Shown in pieces: positions 33,869 through 36,216 of a stretch of 36,216 nt of DNA (position 1 is its first letter; each line of letters starts with the position of its first letter). Made by a program: the position numbers and the translations under genes. The notes under the pieces are model-generated. The model was given only the letters and a program-made list of their open reading frames with translations. It was not told the DNA's origin and ran no database searches. Origin of the DNA: an uncultured Eubacteriales bacterium (GTDB lineage Bacteria; Bacillota; Clostridia; UBA1381; UBA9506); the NCBI GenBank assembly GCA_949299615.1, contig CASGBM010000005.1, positions 1-36,216 on the forward strand. The letters run 5' to 3'.

Positions 33869-35868
33869 TTTTCGCATTGGCCGGTAACCAAAACTGCGGC
33901 AAAACGACATTATTTAACCAGCTTACAGGCTCCAATCAGCACGTCGGCAATTTTCCCGGCGTAACGGTTGAACGCAAAGACGGCCAAATTCGCGGACACC
34001 GCGAAGCATCCGTGGTGGATCTTCCCGGAATTTATTCCCTGTCCCCCTATACCAGCGAAGAAATTGTAACAAGGGATTTTCTTTTAAATGAACATCCAAA
34101 CGGGATTATTAACATTTTAGATGCCACAAACATTGAACGGAATTTGTATTTGAGCATGCAGTTGATCGAATTGGGAATTCCGATGGTAATAGCGCTTAAT
34201 ATGATGGATGAAGTAAGAGCAAACGGAGGAACAATTAAAATTAAAGAGCTGGAAGATGGTTTGGGCGTTCCGGTTGTCCCTATTTCGGCCAGCAAAAATG
34301 AAGGCGTGGAAGAGCTGATCGAAGTGGCCATCCAAACTGCCAAAACCCGGCAGGTCCCAAAACGGCAAGATTTTTGTTCTGGTCCGGTGCATAGGGCCAT
34401 TCACGCTATTGCCCACTTGATTGAAGACCACGCACAAAGCATCCAGGTTCCGCCGCGCTTTGCCGCTACAAAACTGGTGGAAGGCGACGAACCCATGCTA
34501 GAGGCGTTGGGACTGACAGAAAATGAACGGGATATGGTAGAACACAGCGTCAAAGAAATGGAACGCGATATCGGAACAGACCGTGAAGCCGCCTTGGCCG
34601 ATATGCGCTATCAGTTCATTGAATCCTTGTGCGCTGACGCCGTAGTAAAAGGTGCGGTCAGCAAGGCAAGCCAGCGCAGCATACGGATCGACCGTTTTTT
34701 GACGCATAAATATTTTTCTATTCCTATATTTTTAGGGATCATGATGCTGATCTTTTATTTAACCTTTGGTGTAATCGGCAGTGTTCTGAGTGATCTGCTT
34801 TCCTATGGAATTGATCAGATTGCCGCACTTACCGAGCGCGGTTTAACTGCATATGGCATCAATCCGGTTGTAAAATCTCTGGTGATTGACGGAGTTTTTG
34901 CCGGCGTTGGCAGCGTTTTGTCATTTTTGCCAATTATTGTTGTTTTGTTCTTTTTTCTATCCATTTTGGAGGACAGCGGATATATGGCGCGCGTTGCCTT
35001 TGTAATGGACAAGCTGCTGCGGAAAATTGGTCTGTCCGGGCGAAGTTTTGTTCCGATGCTGATTGGCTTTGGCTGCACGGTTCCGGCGATTATGGCTGCA
35101 CGGACACTGGCGAGCGAGCGAGACAGAAAAATGACTATTTTGCTGACTCCTTTTATGAGCTGCAGCGCCAAGCTTCCGATTTATGCCATGTTTTCTACCG
35201 CCTTTTTCCCCGGATATGAAGCGGTTGCTATGATTTGCCTTTATTTATTCGGCATTCTTATCGGGATTCTCAGCGGACTGGTGTTAAAAAACAGCGTATT
35301 TCGCGGTAAACCGGTGCCTTTTGTTATGGAACTGCCCAATTATCGTTTCCCCAGTTTAAAGAGTGTGCTCCTTTTAATGTGGGACAAAGCAAAAGACTTT
35401 TTAATTCGGGCTTTTACTATTATATTTATTGCAACGCTCATTATTTGGTTTTTCCAAACCTTTGATTTCCGTCTCAATGTGGTTTCGGACAGTTCGCAAA
35501 GCATATTAGCAGAAATCGGTCGGCTGCTTGCTCCTATTTTTGCGCCTCTCGGATTTAGCGATTGGCGCGCTTCCACAGCGTTGATCACGGGCTTTAGCGC
35601 AAAAGAAGCCGTTGTCAGCACTTTGGCCGTTTTAACAGGTGCAAGCACCTCTACCCTGCCGGCAATGCTTTCCCAAATGTTCACAACCCCTGCCGCTTGC
35701 GCTTATTTAGCTTTCACCTTGTTATATACCCCCTGCGTCGCTGCCATTTCTACCGTGCGAAAAGAAATGGACAGCGGTTGGTACGCTGTAGGAGTTGCGT
35801 GTTTTCAAACCGGTATTGCGTGGATTATCGCCTGCCTTGTCTATCAGACAGCGCGTTTGTTTCTGTGA
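33865..35868 (+). CDS. feoB: Ferrous iron transporter FeoB
   Basis: 667 residues. The N-terminal GTPase domain has G1 GNQNCGKTT (7-15), the G2 region around VTVE (33-36), G3 DLPG (52-55) and G4 NMMD (112-115). A helical GDI-like linker (about 170-265) leads to the membrane part with two Gate regions, recognised by GFGCTVPAIMA and MSCSAKLPIYAMF. Imports Fe2+ across the cytoplasmic membrane. Length is normal for Clostridial FeoB. Likely repressed by iron through the operator at 33578-33589. A GAGGAA just past its stop serves the next small gene. Confidence 0.98.
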   Translation: MIFALAGNQNCGKTTLFNQLTGSNQHVGNFPGVTVERKDGQIRGHREASVVDLPGIYSLSPYTSEEIVTRDFLLNEHPNGIINILDATNIERNLYLSMQLIELGIPMVIALNMMDEVRANGGTIKIKELEDGLGVPVVPISASKNEGVEELIEVAIQTAKTRQVPKRQDFCSGPVHRAIHAIAHLIEDHAQSIQVPPRFAATKLVEGDEPMLEALGLTENERDMVEHSVKEMERDIGTDREAALADMRYQFIESLCADAVVKGAVSKASQRSIRIDRFLTHKYFSIPIFLGIMMLIFYLTFGVIGSVLSDLLSYGIDQIAALTERGLTAYGINPVVKSLVIDGVFAGVGSVLSFLPIIVVLFFFLSILEDSGYMARVAFVMDKLLRKIGLSGRSFVPMLIGFGCTVPAIMAARTLASERDRKMTILLTPFMSCSAKLPIYAMFSTAFFPGYEAVAMICLYLFGILIGILSGLVLKNSVFRGKPVPFVMELPNYRFPSLKSVLLLMWDKAKDFLIRAFTIIFIATLIIWFFQTFDFRLNVVSDSSQSILAEIGRLLAPIFAPLGFSDWRASTALITGFSAKEAVVSTLAVLTGASTSTLPAMLSQMFTTPAACAYLAFTLLYTPCVAAISTVRKEMDSGWYAVGVACFQTGIAWIIACLVYQTARLFL

Positions 35869-35878
35869 GGAATGAAAA

Positions 35879-36016
35879 ATGGGATTTTTTGATTATCTTA
35901 TCCTAGGGCTTCTTGCCGCTGCCGTCTGCTGTGCTGTCAGAACAATGAAAAAAAGCAAACAGAAATGCCTCGGCTGCTGCCGACTTTGCCCCCAAAAACA
36001 TAATTGCAAAAATTGA
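35879..36016 (+). CDS. FeoB-associated Cys-rich membrane protein
   Basis: A 45-residue peptide: one membrane helix (FDYLILGLLAAAVCCAV, residues 4-20), a basic stretch (RTMKKSKQK), then a CxxCCxxCP cysteine cluster (Cys30, Cys33, Cys34, Cys37) and Cys43. This is the layout of the small Cys-rich proteins that follow feoB in Firmicutes and are thought to help iron transfer. The ATG at 35879 lies 10 bases past the feoB stop with GAGGAA at 35867-35872. Confidence 0.88.
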   Translation: MGFFDYLILGLLAAAVCCAVRTMKKSKQKCLGCCRLCPQKHNCKN

Positions 36017-36072
36017 TGAATTAAAAATTTGATTCTTTTCATTATTTAAAAATTCATGAAAAAAATAAATAT

Positions 36073-36091
36073 CCCCCCGTATAACGGGGGG
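36073..36091. terminator. Bidirectional intrinsic terminator after the feo operon
   Basis: An 8-bp GC stem, CCCCCCGT (36073-36080) against ACGGGGGG (36084-36091), with a 3-base loop. Read on plus it is followed by TATTTCATTTT. Read on minus it is followed by ATATTTATTTTTTT, a better U-tract, so it may mainly end a transcript coming from the right edge. Confidence 0.85.
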
Positions 36092-36216
36092 TATTTCATT
36101 TTCGGGCATAGCCCTATCCTCTACTGGCTGGGCACAAGTGCCCTTTTATTTGGCCTGCCAGCCATGCAACTATTACTTACTACCCATAAATGGGTCCCGT
36201 GGGTCGAACAGACTGA
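36092..36216 (-). ncRNA. Candidate structured RNA, 3' part (unidentified, runs off the window)
   Basis: No ORF is evident. Inverted repeats are dense: ACCCA/TGGGT (36182-36186/36191-36195), GGGCAC/GTGCCC (36130-36135/36138-36143), GGCTGG/CCAGCC (36126-36131/36158-36163, partly exclusive with the previous one) and GGGC/GCCC (36104-36107/36111-36114). On the minus strand these lead directly into the strong terminator at 36073-36091, as expected for the 3' end of a non-coding RNA or leader. I could not assign it to a known family. Confidence 0.4.

Noticed and set aside
36092-36216. Resemblance to RNase P RNA (GGCCAAATA on the minus strand)
   Set aside because: Only this short segment matches the conserved core; the conserved segments expected downstream are not seen before the terminator, so the name was not used.
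36092-36216. tmRNA or tRNA at the right edge
   Set aside because: No CCA end, no T-arm GTTCGA in correct stem context and no acceptor stem could be built.
1-36216. CRISPR arrays, insertion sequences or phage genes
   Set aside because: No evenly spaced direct repeats, transposase or integrase motifs or phage structural proteins were found on either strand.

Overview
The window looks like chromosomal DNA of an anaerobic, glycan-degrading bacterium of the class Clostridia. Evidence for this is the low-to-middling G+C, strong AAGGAGG-type ribosome binding sites, the YfmF/YfmH protease-like pair, the LplABC-type sugar importer without its own ATPase, surface proteins with S-layer homology (SLH) domains, and a feoA-feoB-Cys-rich peptide iron operon. 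Genus and species cannot be read from the sequence; a gut fibre degrader with SLH-anchored enzymes is an inference. No tRNA, rRNA, CRISPR array, transposase or phage gene was seen.

Region 1 (1-7312, minus strand) is a housekeeping operon. It starts at a good promoter (TTGAAA-17-TAAAAT) and runs in this order: a DUF4340 membrane-anchored protein, a degenerate homocysteine-methyltransferase-like barrel, recR, a P-loop ATPase fused to an Asp23/Gls24-like domain, a tRNA adenine-N6 methyltransferase, rsmI, yfmF and yfmH (cut by the left edge). Gaps are short and several genes overlap.

Region 2 (7365-33439, minus strand) is a 26-kb glycan-utilisation locus. It opens with a promoter and a DMT-family transporter and closes at an intrinsic terminator behind a HAD phosphatase. 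In transcription order it encodes: the transporter; a 1209-residue secreted beta-helix enzyme with an inserted discoidin domain; a secreted discoidin protein; two LplB/LplC-type permeases; two SLH-domain surface proteins; a substrate-binding lipoprotein; two secreted triple-discoidin proteins; and then four proteins without signal peptides (a six-hairpin glycosidase-like protein, a TIM-barrel protein of unrecognised family, a GH38 alpha-mannosidase-like protein and the HAD phosphatase). The inferred scheme is capture and first cleavage of a branched glycan at the cell surface, ABC import of oligosaccharides, and cytoplasmic trimming. The substrate is unknown. The locus has no regulator and no transport ATPase of its own.

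Region 3 (33578-36091, plus strand) is a ferrous iron uptake operon: feoA, feoB and a 45-residue FeoB-associated Cys-rich membrane peptide. Its promoter is overlapped by a DtxR/MntR-like inverted repeat. A terminator that works best on the minus strand follows, and beyond it lies a hairpin-rich stretch reaching the right edge that may be the 3' part of an unidentified structured RNA read toward the terminator.

The strongest leads are: the GH38-like protein, whose usual nucleophile Asp is not in place; the unrecognised TIM-barrel and six-hairpin pair; the discoidin domain inserted into the beta-helix enzyme; the metal-site-less homocysteine-methyltransferase-like barrel; the ATPase-Asp23 fusion; and the right-edge RNA candidate.
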